DNA of 64,000 bases, from the NCBI RefSeq assembly GCF_030463565.1, contig NC_134643.1:166678491-166742490 (forward strand). The letters run 5' to 3'. Position 1 is the first letter of the stretch; each line of letters starts with the position of its first letter. A program made the translations under genes and the position numbers. This document shows, piece after piece, positions 50,592-63,400 of this stretch. A model generated the notes under the pieces. It did not search any database. It was given only the letters and a program-made list of their open reading frames with translations, and was not told the origin of the DNA. Source of the DNA: Pelecanus crispus (lineage: Eukaryota > Chordata > Aves > Pelecaniformes > Pelecanidae).

Positions 50592-50715
50592 AATCATAGA
50601 ATCATAGAATCATAGAATCGTTTAGGTTGGAAAAGACCTTTAAGATCGTCTAGTCCAACCATTAACCTACACTACCAAGTCTACTCTAGGCCAATCAAGG
50701 GTAGACTAGACTAAA
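50592..50715 (-). mobile_element. CR1 LINE, very short 3' fragment
   Basis: Four CATAGAAT units, then TTTAGGTTGGAAAAGACCTT and CTACACTACCAAGTCTACTC, up to GACTAGACTAAA, where identity with the CR1 copy at 812-930 stops. Only the tail and 3' UTR were copied. It is nearly identical to the long CR1 at the left of the window, so both belong to one young subfamily. Confidence 0.95.
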
Positions 50716-53160
50716 ATGCAGGTCACCTTGCAAACAAATAAACAAATGACACTAGATAAGAAGAAAGAGGCTACAACACTAAAATTGCAGAAAGGGCCTG
50801 AAAGATACCCTTCCTCTATGAAATATAGCCCTAGCTACGTAGTTAGCAGAACCCTGGCATATGATCTATATGATGACAACATTATACTAATGAGTGGAGG
50901 GAATAGCATGTCCCAGTGGGCATATCTCATCTGCTGGTACCAACCTGAGCTTACTTCTTGAAGCAGGTATGCTGTAGCTATGATTGAGTGAGCCTTGACA
51001 TGCCCCTCAAATTTCAACTCTGCAAGAGTATAGCAATAAGAAAAGTAAGCCAAACACCTAAGAGATTTTAAAGGGAGGGAAAAAAAGGGAGAGAAGATGG
51101 GTTGATATGTATGCGTCCAATGACACATTCAAGTGGATACCATTTTCTAAGGTGTTTTGACTGTTTAAAGAAAAAAAAGTAGTAGGGAAATTGTTTCTGG
51201 CCTTCACTAAACTGAGGGATATGCATTATATGGAAGCACTTCTGTAAACAACTACTGAAAGAATTTCTGGCTTAAATGGAAATAGGTTGTATGACTTTCA
51301 TGATGCACCTGCACCTCTAATACGAAGTTTCCTAATTTTATGACATAAACCCCTCCCCATCATAAGAAACAAATCTGGACTGTATGCACCAAGTATGGTA
51401 TATTCCTGGCAAAAAAACAATCACAAGAAACTAAATTAGTCTCATGAAGTATAAGAATAACAACATCAGATTTGCGAATTTGTTTACAGTCTACTTCTTA
51501 AATTCTCCCTTTCTTGTAAATAAGCCCCATGTATTTAAACAGCATGTTTTACACAACATACCAGCAACTGAAATTACCAGGCCCATAATGACATACCAAA
51601 AGAATGGTAATTGAGGGATACTCCAGTTTCACCTGGAGAGTAAAGAAGCTGCCTTTAAGAGTGCATTCCTGTGTTGATTCAAAATTAGAGATCTAAGGAG
51701 ATATACCTTATGGGAAAGACACAAAGAGTAGACCTTTTGTATTCCAATAACAAAACATGTGCTGTAATCTCCGTAACTGAGAACAATCCAGTGTCAAACT
51801 ACAAATTCTAAAATTCCCTGTCACCAGGCACATTACATCAATGCCTATCTGCGTACACAGACTCATACACACATGCAAACACATTTCTGTAATGACGGCA
51901 TCACTCAAAACTACTGAAAGCAAGAACTCAAGGTGGTACAATTCCCAGTTGCTCTACACCCTGCCTGGCATTCACAGGGAAGTCTAACAGCATTAGCAAG
52001 GATCAACACAGAAATCAATCTCCAGTGCCACATCTTGTACCTGGAAAGTCAGATCCTGTTTAGACTAAGAGTGTTCATTACATGTTAAAATATAAATTGT
52101 GAGAATTTAAGTAAACCTAAACCGGGAACATGGTGAAGAGAAAGTGGAAACTGACAACAATTCAGAAATCGTGCTGGCACCATCTGTTTTATAACTCCGC
52201 GTAAGCAGAAGTGCAACAAAAGCTAAATTGCAGAACAGCAACATATACAGTCATATGAGTGTCTAAGTGCTCTTTAGAGCTAAAAATACAGACAGTGAAG
52301 TGTCCAACAGGCAATGAACTAGTGACTAAATATCACACCTAGCTGACTTGGTGTTCATGCATTTTACTCAGCCTTTTTGTACAAATACATGAAAACTTGA
52401 TTCAACAAAGATATAGTATGTTAGAAAATGTCAAGAATTACAAAATACATAAGTTGTTGGAATGACTTAATACTCATTTGACAACCTACATATTTCTGTA
52501 ATTGTACATATACATGTTATCAATTATTTACACTTGTAGTGCTAAAAGGTGCGTTGACAGTGTTTCATATCCCTCTTCAGATTATTTAATACACTGTGAA
52601 ACTTTACTCCTTTATCAAGTTTTCGCAAAAGATGCCAAATTATAATTTCTAACAGAGGAGAAAAAGAGACTTCTTATTGACATAAGTGTGACAGATATGC
52701 TGTGCAAAAAATGGCTGAAATTCATAACATGAGCTTCTTTCCGGATTGTAGCACTTTTTACAAAACAGTACAGTGCAGCTCTCTGCTTGCTGCAGAAGAA
52801 ATTAAGACTGAAAACACATCATCACAGATGATGACTTAATTCATGCTGACTGAAGCAATATGAAAACTTCAAATGATTTTTTTAAGCCTTCCGTGAAAGA
52901 GAAAGTTCAATTTATTCCTATGAACTTATACCTGTGTAAAACACACTGTCAACCTGCAATTAAAAAAAAGGTAATTTATGAAAAAGAATCCTAAGAAAGT
53001 TATTTTATTCAGCTGAATAAAACTATGCATTAAAAGGGAATTAAAATAAGAACTGCACAATATATTATGAAAAAAAAAATATTTGAGCCATTCTTTGTAA
53101 GTCTGTATAACCAAGTATAAATACAGTTCCTGCCACCAGGAAAGAGGGAGTTAAAACGCC

Positions 53161-53194
53161 TTTCCTTTTCTTTCCTTTCTTCCCTTCCCTCTCT
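53161..53194 (+). repeat. pyrimidine (CTTT/CCTT)n tract
   Basis: TTTCCTTTTCTTTCC-type imperfect repeat of about 34 bases. It is purine-rich on the UBAC2 strand. Confidence 0.75.
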
Positions 53195-54348
53195 AATGAA
53201 CACCTGTTCAAAAGGAAGGGCTATTAAAAGAGCCAGAAGAGTAACAGGAAGGCTAGTATGTTTGGAGGAAGTCACAGATCCTTCGGCGGGCACAGAGGCT
53301 TGGGCTAATCTCCAGGACAGAGAAATTCTGGTTTGTTAGTTACACTGTTTTCATTGATATTTATGGTCAGACCAAATTGCTGAGCGGACTTCACTATTTA
53401 CTGCTCCATCACTCCTGTTAGTTATACTGCGAGCTCACAGACTATTTTGGAACAGTCAATGCAAATGGTAAGAGACCAAACTACTGAGTTATAGCATCAA
53501 TATGTGAAGTGTCCCACAGGCATTTTGCTCTGAGCTCACCGCAAATTCAAATTCTAAATAGCAAGGGCACAATTTAAGTTCTTCTTAAGATTGCATCAAC
53601 TTAATAATGAGCTTCTTTGGAAGAGGTGGCACTTTCATTGTTTGAAAAGCAGACAGTATTTTGGGCTAAGAAATCAGAGTCTGAGCTCCTATTTCCTAAG
53701 TCTGTAAAATTTTAAAAGCAGCTTATCAGTATCTAACAATGCAGAAGACTTAGTACAATCTCTTTTAGCACTAAGCGCCTTAGTACTAAGAACAGAGTCG
53801 GCAAGGAAAAAGACAGACCACACCAACTTTATCTCACTGGCGTGAAGAAAGTGATTTTGCACTCTTTACTACCGTTATCACAGTGAGAAATGGCTATACT
53901 ACGGATGTCCTAGGAGAACAGCAAAGGATGAAAAATCCTCACAGCAAAGTTGTTAAAAGCTGCTTTTTGGAAGAAAAGCTTGAGGCTTGCTGAAAACTGA
54001 AAAAAAAAAAATAACCAATACAGTAAACATTGCTACCATTTCCTCAATAGTTTAATTTATAATTGTGGGTCTAAAGCTATATCCATGGCAGTAAAATTAA
54101 TTTTAGGAGTCAGAGAGCAGTGGCACCCTGCAAATATTAACCAGCTCTTTTGTTGTCTGTCAGTTTATCACCAGCCAGCCAATGCTTTACACCTTTGGAA
54201 GCTAAAGATGAAAAATTTCTACTTACTGTCACAAATAAAAACATTACTTACTAATTTCTGTTCTTTTTGAGTCCAAATATACTGCACCGATTGTATACAT
54301 AATAGAGTGTTTTAAGCAACACATGATTTTTAAAACAGTAAGACTTAC

Positions 54349-54396
54349 CAATCCACTTAAGGCTAAAATCCAGATGTAGGAACCAGAGGTTAAGAG
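54349..54396 (-). CDS. UBAC2: UBAC2 48-base coding microexon (transmembrane segment)
   Basis: A 48-base, phase 0-0 exon encoding LLTSGSYIWILALSGL, one hydrophobic membrane segment of the rhomboid-like domain. The acceptor TCTTCTAG lies above 54,396 and the donor TTG|GTAAGT, near-perfect, below 54,349. The peptide fits between the two flanking exons exactly as in vertebrate UBAC2. A naive open-frame search would miss the exon; I place it by peptide match and splice sites. Skipping it would delete 16 residues in frame and remove most of a membrane helix. Confidence 0.95.
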
Positions 54397-56332
54397 CTAG
54401 AAGACAAGAGCAGTGATTTAAAATTTTAATTTTACAAAGCTGTTGCTGTCTGAACTACTATGTTGCAATATTATATAGGCTATGTACTTATCATGACAAT
54501 GGGAGAAGTCAGACATTTATTGCTGTGAAAATTCAGTTCAACATTAAAAAAAGATGTATTCCAGAAGTAGCAGAAGTGCAAAAAACACAGGGGTCCACAA
54601 TTGTTCTCCTTCTACAGAACAATACATTTTATTTTCATATAGCATACCAAGTATAACAGGATGTCAGTTATAGGCTGCACAGAAAAACAAGTCTGAAAGA
54701 TAGACTGAAGCAAAGGAAATGACTCAGCAGCAACAGGAGAAGAGTTCCAAGCTGGGCATGCAGGGCAAATGAAGCTCTCAGACACGCATTCACGGAGACA
54801 CTAAGCATGAGCATCAAAATTAAAGCAATAAAGATCTCACCCAGTGGCACACGTCGACACGAAATCACAGAAATAGGTCGGAGTGAATTTAAAAAAAAAT
54901 CCTGATAAACCAACAGGGCAGCCCATTGTTTCTAGTGAAGTATGTGATTAATCACCTGGAGAAGGTTATTACCAATTGGAAAAATGGGCTGAATATTAGA
55001 CTGATACTGGTTACTAAAATAGTTCTGCACAATGTCAACTGAATCATGAGAACACCTTCCCTCTAGACTTCTGACTACGGAAAGAATGACTTGAGATAAG
55101 GGCAGAGCTTACAAATGAGGAGAAGGCAAATGATTTTTCCCTCAGCCTCTGTGTGACGGCAGCAACAGTTCTGTACGCAGCAGGGAAAGATCTAGCGATG
55201 ATACAGTGATTAGTAACAGCAGTGGTATGTATCAGAGGTGGTGTGTGTATGAAAGCAAAAGGCAAAGGACACTATGAAAAAGAGCTCAGAAAATATCATG
55301 GCTTTCCCAAAGACTGGAATAATTGGTGGGTTCAGAAGAGAGGAAACAAGATTTCTAGAAGATCAAGAAAATAAGGTACTAGAGCAGAAACTGAACGAAT
55401 CCAAAGGCTCAAGAGCAAAAGGGATGAATGAAACGTTCATGTGGAGTACGAGTCAATATTCTGAAACTGACCATTCATTCTAAAATACTCTCGACCACAC
55501 TTCACGTAACTATGGTGCTTTCCGTTGCTAGTGTTAGAGCTATTTTTGAGTCCCTGGAATATATAAAAATGAGTATAATTTCTCATAAGTTTGCACATCT
55601 CCTGTTTCATAATTCAGGTTGTGACAAGAGTGTCCATTCATTTCTAAGCTGCTGGGTTTTTTTTTTGTTGTTGTTGTTCTGAACAACTACTGCCTTTCTG
55701 TACCAAGTACCTATATTTTTCCACTCATATTTAACATAATACTACATGATATTGTTGTGCTTTAAATTACACTACTTTAAATTACCTGTCACATGGTAAT
55801 GCTTGATATACAAATAATATTAATTTATATAAAAGTGGAATTCAGCCAAAACCTTGATTATTTACCACAGTCTTACCATAGAAAAATACTGTATTCTGTA
55901 GCTTGCTTTGAGCTCTAACAGACAAGGGGAAAATAAACAAAGTCAAGAATATAAGCAAATTAGAAAGGTAGAAGATACATGTGCCTTAGCATCAGGTTCT
56001 GTTTTCATCTCTTTTCTTCTAGTTAATTTTGTTGACCAAAAAAAACCCCACCAAAACCCCCAAATTGTAGAATTGTCTATTACATTTTCCTGTGCAAGAC
56101 AATCAAGACAGAAGACAATGGAAGAACAGGTCACTTGACCACCACTTCAGCATGTAGAAATGCATACTAGCAACACACATTTTTCAATATTTTAGTTGAT
56201 GGGACAGTCACTAGCTAAACATATGTGGAATCATACATGTGGAAGCATCAAAATTCATAGATGAACATACAGAAATACTAACTACTACATTAATAATTCA
56301 TTAAAAGATGAACAAGCAAGTACATACCATAC
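54397..56332 (-). other. UBAC2 intron, about 1.9 kb
   Basis: AT-rich intron with a T-run/(GTT)n at 55,657-55,679 and the A/C-rich tract at 56,036-56,063. No gene or transposon was recognised. Confidence 0.75.
56036..56063 (+). repeat. A/C-rich low-complexity tract
   Basis: CCAAAAAAAACCCC-type imperfect units over about 28 bases; G/T-rich on the UBAC2 strand. Confidence 0.7.
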
Positions 56333-56456
56333 CTGTAAACCCAATATGTAGACCAGTGTCTTGTTTGTGATAGAAAAGTGGCCTAATACTTGTGTCACCT
56401 GCACTCTTGGAATGGAGGAATAAAATGGTACAAACAGCGCAAACACAGGACCCAAG
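56333..56456 (-). CDS. UBAC2: UBAC2 coding exon (rhomboid-like membrane region)
   Basis: A 124-base exon. Its first base completes a codon begun in the preceding exon, and it then encodes 41 residues: LGPVFALFVPFYSSIPRVQV, followed by TQVLGHFSITNKTLVYILGLQ. The acceptor is TTTTTGCAG above 56,456 and the donor CAG|GTATGG below 56,333. It contains one hydrophobic segment, a short basic turn (IPRV) and the start of the next helix, which continues in the 48-base exon. The match to vertebrate UBAC2 is close, with the expected conservative differences. It is the most 5' UBAC2 exon that I can support in the window; earlier exons should lie to the right of 64,000. Confidence 0.95.
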
Positions 56457-59039
56457 CTGCAAAAAGAAAGATAAAGATGGTCAGTAAGAATGATACTAGA
56501 AACAGTAGTGTAAAAGAATCAAACGTAATTAATCCTAAGTATATAACAATCAAAATGTTGCAGACTTTGCAAACACAGATCTTCCTTGGGAACCAACGAT
56601 TAGATAACTTGTGGCATTCAGGGTAATAGATTCATTAGCAAAGAACAACAGGTGACAAAAAGTATCTTATTTCCGAATGTTTAGGACTGGAGGCAGCAGA
56701 GAAGGCAACATATTTAGTCTAATAGCAGACTGTTTCTATAAAATACAGCACACAAAAACAACAGCAGTAGTCTCCTGCATCAGAACAAAACCTCTTTGGT
56801 TCAAATGGACAAATAGTAAGGACTATAGCTTTCCCAAATGGTTATAGAAACCCCTTCACTTATGAAGTTAAGCTCCTATTATTCACCCAGGCGTAAGGTG
56901 TTAGAGGATTGCCAATAGACTGCAGTATCTACGATGGGAATGTTGACTGTTTGATTTAACTTCCTTTTGCCAGTGACTTCCATGGCCCTACAAATAACTA
57001 ACTTTCTTTAGGGTCCTCACCTTAATCACAGCACAAGATGTTTTATTAAGTTTCTAAACCCTCACTGGAAGCAGTTTCATAGAATTTAAGACGCAAGCAC
57101 CTTTTACAATGACCAGATACCTAGATTGAACTTGTGAAAATAAACTAGTGCATTTCATCCATATACCCAGATACCAAGCCTGTGTTCCTCATGATAAAAC
57201 ACCCAGAAAACTAAACCATGTATTAAAGACAACAGGAGAAGCCACAGCAGAGCCGATGCCAAAGGCATGGATATGGGAGATTCTAGAAGAAAAATACTTC
57301 CTAGGATGGAGAAGGGGAAGGAAAAAAGGGCACGTCAGGTAGACATGACGTGCTCCACTGGCTGTGACCTCTAGGCAGCAAGCTGCAGGCAGCAGGCCGG
57401 GGGGGCGTTCAGCAAAGCACACGTCTCCCCCGGCTGAATCCTCGCCTGTGGTTCTGTGCTGCCTTGTGTCCAACAGGCGTGGGATGCTGCATGGGGTAGT
57501 TTTTCCCTGCTCACCAGCTTACCAAAACTTTCAAGAGTTGCAGCTTCCACAGGCCTTTACATGAAAGGGATCTTACTATACTCAGCAGGAATTCTGCAAA
57601 CAGCACAAAACAGGACCTAAGTAACTTGGAAGTGTTCACTCAGAAATATATTTCCCTTCCAGACGAACTACTAATAAGAGTAATACTATGTGAAATGATG
57701 GTCTGACTATTAAAACTTAGCATTTCCTGAATAACTGCCACATGCAACACCCACAGCTACGAAAAAAACACCTTCAAATATTATTTTTACTCGTTTAACG
57801 GGCTGTGGCTTAAGAGCATTTTGTTATCATTCTGTTTGTTATATTTGAAGTTCAGCTTGCTGAAAAGCTTCCTCTCTGAGGACTTAAATACAGTTTAGTT
57901 ATAGAAACATTTTTAATACCATCCATTTAATACACAGTCAGATGCACTTGAATGTACAGAGAATGCTAACTCAGGAACTACTGACGAACATTTAATTTTG
58001 TGTATAATCCTTCTTACATAAACAAAAACCACCTGTATAAACACACACACCACATTCTTAAAATAAATTCAAATTATTTAAGTTGCAGGAGTTGATAGGC
58101 ACAGCTCTAAGAGTGCCACATACAAAAATAGTTCTTCATCAAACATGCTTCCATTGTAGACAATATACACTGAAATAAATCGTTTTTTATAAGAGAGAAG
58201 AAAAACAAAGAAAAAAGATCTTTTCCCTTCTTAGAGAAGTAATTTTGAATTATTTCTTTCTACTCTTACCAAATGACCTGAGGGAGTACCACAGCTGTGG
58301 CATGCTTTTCAGGTTTTATTCCTCCTGTGATAAATAGTGACTCAGACACAGGGATTTCACATGCAAGAGTGCACTCAATCATAAGATGGGAAAGTACAAA
58401 AAGGAATTTCCCATGACTGCAAGTGCAATTTAAAAAGAGATTAGAGGATGTTAAAAGGTTCCTTAAATGTTAATATTCACCATTAATGTCACAGAGACCA
58501 GAGAAAGCACCACCCCAGTCCAGGGTAGTGATCCACGTAATTCAAAGTCCAGTGTCTGACACTGCTCAGTACCTGACAATCTAGAGGAGCTAGAGGATAC
58601 CTAGTGATGGACCTTTTTTCCTAAAACAGTAAGTTCATAGACACCACAGACATATACCTCCAAAGACATCAGTTTTTGTTTTTTTAGATGGAGTTTGCAT
58701 CTAGTATAAACAGCTATTACACAAATACCCAGTCAGGTATCTTTTTTTAAAATGTCAAAACTAGTGCCCTTCAAAATATTTTGTGAAACTCATTTGTACA
58801 GGTGACTCCACTGTGTGAAAATTTATTCCAATTAATTTTGAACCTTCACCCTCAACTTTCATTATATAATTCTGTACTTTTACATTGAAAACTTCAATTA
58901 ATCTTTTCTGTTGCCTTCAGAATTTTCTATACATTACTCATGCCTTGTTTTAGAATGGAGATGCTGCTTGTCTACAGCAGGTCCATCAGAGAAGTTATCT
59001 ACATAACAATACTAGAATATGACTGACATAGTAAGGACA
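56457..59039 (-). other. UBAC2 upstream intron, left part
   Basis: AT-rich unique DNA with one GC-richer spot near 57,390-57,490. An exon-like open block at 58,270-58,416 on the minus strand is treated as a finding. Nothing else was recognised. Confidence 0.6.
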
Positions 59040-60420
59040 TAGTAAGGAAAATGTGGACCCACTGCCTGGTGGAAAATGGGACCTAGTGACAAAAGACATG
59101 AAAAAAGCCAAGGTACTTGATGCCTTTTTTGCCTCAGTTTTCACTGGTTAGTTTTGTCCTCAGGCCTCCCAGGCCCCTCAGCCTCCTGCGGGACTGGAGC
59201 AACACCTGCTGTAAAAGAAGAAAGGAAGCTCTTGAGCCCAACTGGCCATACAGGAGTCAACAGGACCAGATGGGATGTAGCTCAAGGAGCTGGGGGAGAT
59301 GGCCGATGTTACTATCACTGAAACACTGGTGATCCCGGCAGGTTCCTGATGACTGGAAAAATGAAAATGTCACACCCATCTTCAAGGAGGGCAAGAAGAG
59401 GATTCGGACACCTACAAGCCTCACCTCTGTCTCAGGGAAAGTTATAGAGCAAATCTCCTAGAAGCCATTGCCAGCCACATGACGGACAAGGTGATTGCTA
59501 ATATCCCATATGGATTTACCAAGGATGACTCTGGTGCTGTGGACAAGGAAGGGGAAGGCAGTGAATGTTGTACATTCTGACTTTAGGATGGCCTTTGACT
59601 CAGTCTCCTCATGTGTCCTTGAAGAAAGACTGGGGAGATATGGACTGGATAAACAGATCTGAGGGAAACTGGCTGCACCGCCGGACTCAAACGGTTCTGA
59701 CCAGCAGTCTGAAGTCCAAGTGGCAGCCAGTTACTAGGAACTTCCCTCAGGGATCCACACTGGGGCCAACACTATTTATTGTCTTTATTAACGACCTGGA
59801 TGATGGGACAGAGTGCACTTTCAGCAAGTTGGTGAATGACATCAACTTGGAGGGAGCAGTCAATACTTTGGAGAGCGGGGCTGCATTCAGGTAGTCCTTG
59901 ATGGGCTGGAGAAATGGGCTGACAGGAACCATACAGAGTTCAACAAAAGCAAGTGCGAGGTCTTCCACCTGGGTTGGAATAACCCTGTGCAGTGGTATAG
60001 ACTGGCTAGAAAACAGATTTGAAGACAAGGAGCTGGAGAATCCTTTGAATGTTAATCAGAAGTTCATCCTTTGCAGGAAAGGTCAATCGCATACAGGGCT
60101 GCATTATCAAAAGCATAGTCACCAGGCCAAGAGAAACAATTGCTCAGGACTCCTGAGCCTGAACTTGAATCATTGTGTCTGCTTTTGGGCTCTTTGCTTC
60201 AAGAAAGGCATTGATACACTGGAGCAAGTGCAGCTGGGGCTAACGATGGTCCAGTACTGTACCAGGTTGCCTGGAGCTAGGATATCCACCCTCAGAGGTA
60301 CAGCCTGGTCACACAGCCCTAAGTAACCTGTTCTTGTTGGACATGCTTTGAACCCACAGTTGAACTAGATGACTGACAGAGGTCCTGACAAACCTAAGCT
60401 ACTCTATTATTCTGTGAATA
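59040..60420 (+). mobile_element. old CR1 LINE fragment, about 1.4 kb
   Basis: Plus-strand CR1 starting at the ORF2 region before the reverse transcriptase (AATGTGGACCCACTGCCTG, then GCCTTTTTTGCCTCAGTTTT, the FFASVF segment). It continues through QWQPVT-like, STLGPTLFIVFINDLDDGTE and the catalytic-motif region to the 3' end at ATTATTCTGTGAATAA. The catalytic FADD is replaced (LVNDIN in frame) and many stops and frameshifts interrupt it. It is the most decayed of the larger CR1 copies and inserted antisense to UBAC2. Confidence 0.9.
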
Positions 60421-63400
60421 ATCAAAGCCTTGTTCCTGAAGCGCATAATCACTGGAAGGATTTCTGTTCCTGTATTTCACTAGACAGGCACAAACACCCT
60501 TCCATGTACTGTAAATAAAAGGACTGGTTCTTAACTCTTTTAATTATGTTAATTAATTGTTTGGTAACATATAGTCAGATTCAACACCTACAAGCGGAAA
60601 ACATACTCTTATTGAAGGACTACTTCAATTCTCTCTTTTCCTTCACTTCTCTCTTTTTCTCTTATTCTTGCTTTTCCCCTCATCCATTTTAATCTCCTTT
60701 CCTCTACTTTCTCTCCTTTTCCATAGACCTTCGTCCCTGCCCTTTGTTCATTATACTATATCAGGGACATCCTTTCAAGTGCCATGATTAACTTCTACTA
60801 GAAATTTGAGATATCTGTGTACAAAGAAGGGCCATAGACACAAATACATGTTGATCCTAAATGGAGTTTATGCCCACTTCATGTTTAGGAAGTTAATTTC
60901 AGTCACGTGGGTTAGAAAATAAAATTTTCAAACAAAACAGAAAACGCTAAAACATGAAAGATTAAATTCTAGAGTTTGAACACTCTATATGGACACCATG
61001 TCCATGCCAAAGGTGTATTACAATAGCAGGCTCTACAACAATTATATCCTAATTTTGAAAAGCATGTTAAAATTCAACATTTGCAGTCAAAAAGAAACAC
61101 AACAGACCAGATGGGAACATTCTACATTGTATGAAGTGGTGAGACTGGTTTTGCACAGAGGAAAAAAACAACTCGAAGAAATAATAACCTTGAAAAAAAT
61201 AAACCAGAGATGTAGAAACTACTGGCAGAGAAGAATGAATCAGGGGAAAGTACTTCTCATAAGAGAAGCACACTATTTAAAGTTTAAAAGGGTGAATACT
61301 AAATGCAGATTAAAATAAAACATTTTAACATTAGTAAATATATGCACAAATTACAGAAAAAAATGGTTCTAAAACGTATGAACAAATGGATGGAAAGCTA
61401 AATGTTACTTCTGCAAAAATATCTGCTGTTGTCAATGGAAGTTCTGTGGGATTAAACTTGTGGGAATAATCTGTTATTTTATTCTGAATGACTCACTACA
61501 CTTACTAACTGCGGTGCTGTATTTTTCCTCATTTAAGTTCTTCATAAAAACATTAACCTGACAAATTCACAACCACTATTTTTGGGGGACTAAAAATATC
61601 AGTTATAAAAGCAGCTGCAGATAATACAGAGCATGTAAACAGTGTGCTTGTAATTCAAGTTACTAAGTTACTTCAGTACTCTGCATTCCTACAGGCTGTC
61701 CAGACACTGCCATACTACACTTCAGGTGCCAGCCTTTATTCTGAAAATGTTAAACATTCTCAATAATATTCCTTAAAATTAGGTAACTCCCTGGCATATG
61801 ACCACCATTGATAGTTGGGATCCTCTGCCTGATGGAGCTCAGGACTCAAAGGAACCATCTGTTGCACCCAACCTTTTCGCTACACATGAGCAGGACACCC
61901 CAGTGCCTGAGGCCTCTCAACAGCAGCAAAAGCATTAGGGTACTTTACCCAATACTCATGTATCTAACTGCAGATATTTCACAGGAATGCAGGAAGAAAG
62001 TGAAAAAAAAAAAACCCAAGACAAACCTTTAAGTTGTGCATCTTGAGGGGAAAAGAAAGGTTCCTCCTGTCCACAGATATCTCAGCAGAATCACTGCAAC
62101 TTTGGGTTCAGTAAAATATGAGACCAACCAACCAACCCAACACTTTATAATCCCCTCATGAAGACAGAAGTCAGACACCTACCTCTCCTAAAAAACGCTT
62201 CATTTTTTAATGACAAGACTATCCAACAGTACATTCTGTAAACTGCTCAGCTCCATTGTAAACCAGTTTCAAGTTCCTTTCCCTTCCCATTTGTGAGCTA
62301 ATCCAGACCTTTCCTCTTCTGCTGGCTAGAATCTTTCTTCCAATTTCGATTTTAATTTATTCACCACTAATAAGATGCTAACATATGTAATCATTATTCT
62401 TTAGCTTTTTCTAAAAAGATCAGTTAATCCTATCTCCCCCTCCACCTTTGTTGTGGAAAGCTGACTTACGGTACCTGACCATTTCTATTCTACCAGCCTG
62501 CTGCAATATACAACATAAAATTTCTTCAGTTAGGCATTCACAATATACTGCCCTCAGGCAAGCAATTACTGCAGATCATCAAAGAATTATTCAGCTTACA
62601 GCACTATGAAGATAATTTTTTTTTTATATCAAGACCCCTGTCCTTTATTTAATATATGATTAGCATGCTGCCATTCATGTGAAGGCCAAAGTACGGAGAC
62701 GCAGGTGAAACCAATGCAGCGGTATAGGAATGGCTGGCCAAATCCTGTGCCGCAATTGAGTAGAGTATCACAGGGGCAACTATTAATAACTTATCAGTTA
62801 AGGATAAATGTCAGCTAGGTGTTACAGAGTTAGTTACCCATGCTTACTCACTGACAGTTGCAGCTCTGCATCAGATGTCTGCAGCAAGTGACTGATGGTG
62901 ACAGCGTACCAGGTAGCTTTGCTTTCATGGCTGATCATATTAACCAAACGAGAGTGTGAGTTCAGCAAGAGGGAGGAGCATGCACCTTTCTAAAAGGCAG
63001 GGTCTCCCAGTGAATCCCATATTCGGCTAAGTCTGGCACATACACTAGAGCTAGGCAGAAGGCATATGAAGGTACATGGAAACATTGAAGGCATTTAGAC
63101 GGCAGAGTATTTTGTTGAGGAGGTACAGTTCAACAGCTGTATTGAAATTTTAGTGTCCCAAGCTCATCTAAGCGTGGGTGCTTAATTTCTTCTTCATCTA
63201 GATTAACCTAACACATTTTATTTGGCCGCGGAGCTACCACGACTCACTGGTGAGTCATCATTTGCTGTTCCTCTAACTCAAGTCACTTGAGAAATCATGT
63301 CTGTCCACAAAGATTCATCTGTCTCCCAGAAAACAAAAGGAGTTAGTTTTGGAAAGAAAGGCAGTTTTGCAGTTAAGAAACAGGCTGGCTGGATTAATTT

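Larger units (their letters stand above)
41016..54348 (-). other. UBAC2 intron, about 13.3 kb
   Basis: AT-rich intron carrying three CR1 pieces (43,451, 47,100 and 50,592) and the G-run/(AAACCC)n tract at 47,911-47,985. No nested protein-coding or RNA gene was recognised. Confidence 0.7.

Noticed and set aside
62467-62505. Short block on the minus strand between TTGCAG and GTAAGT
   Set aside because: Good-looking splice sites but only about 34 bases, and its translation does not match UBAC2.
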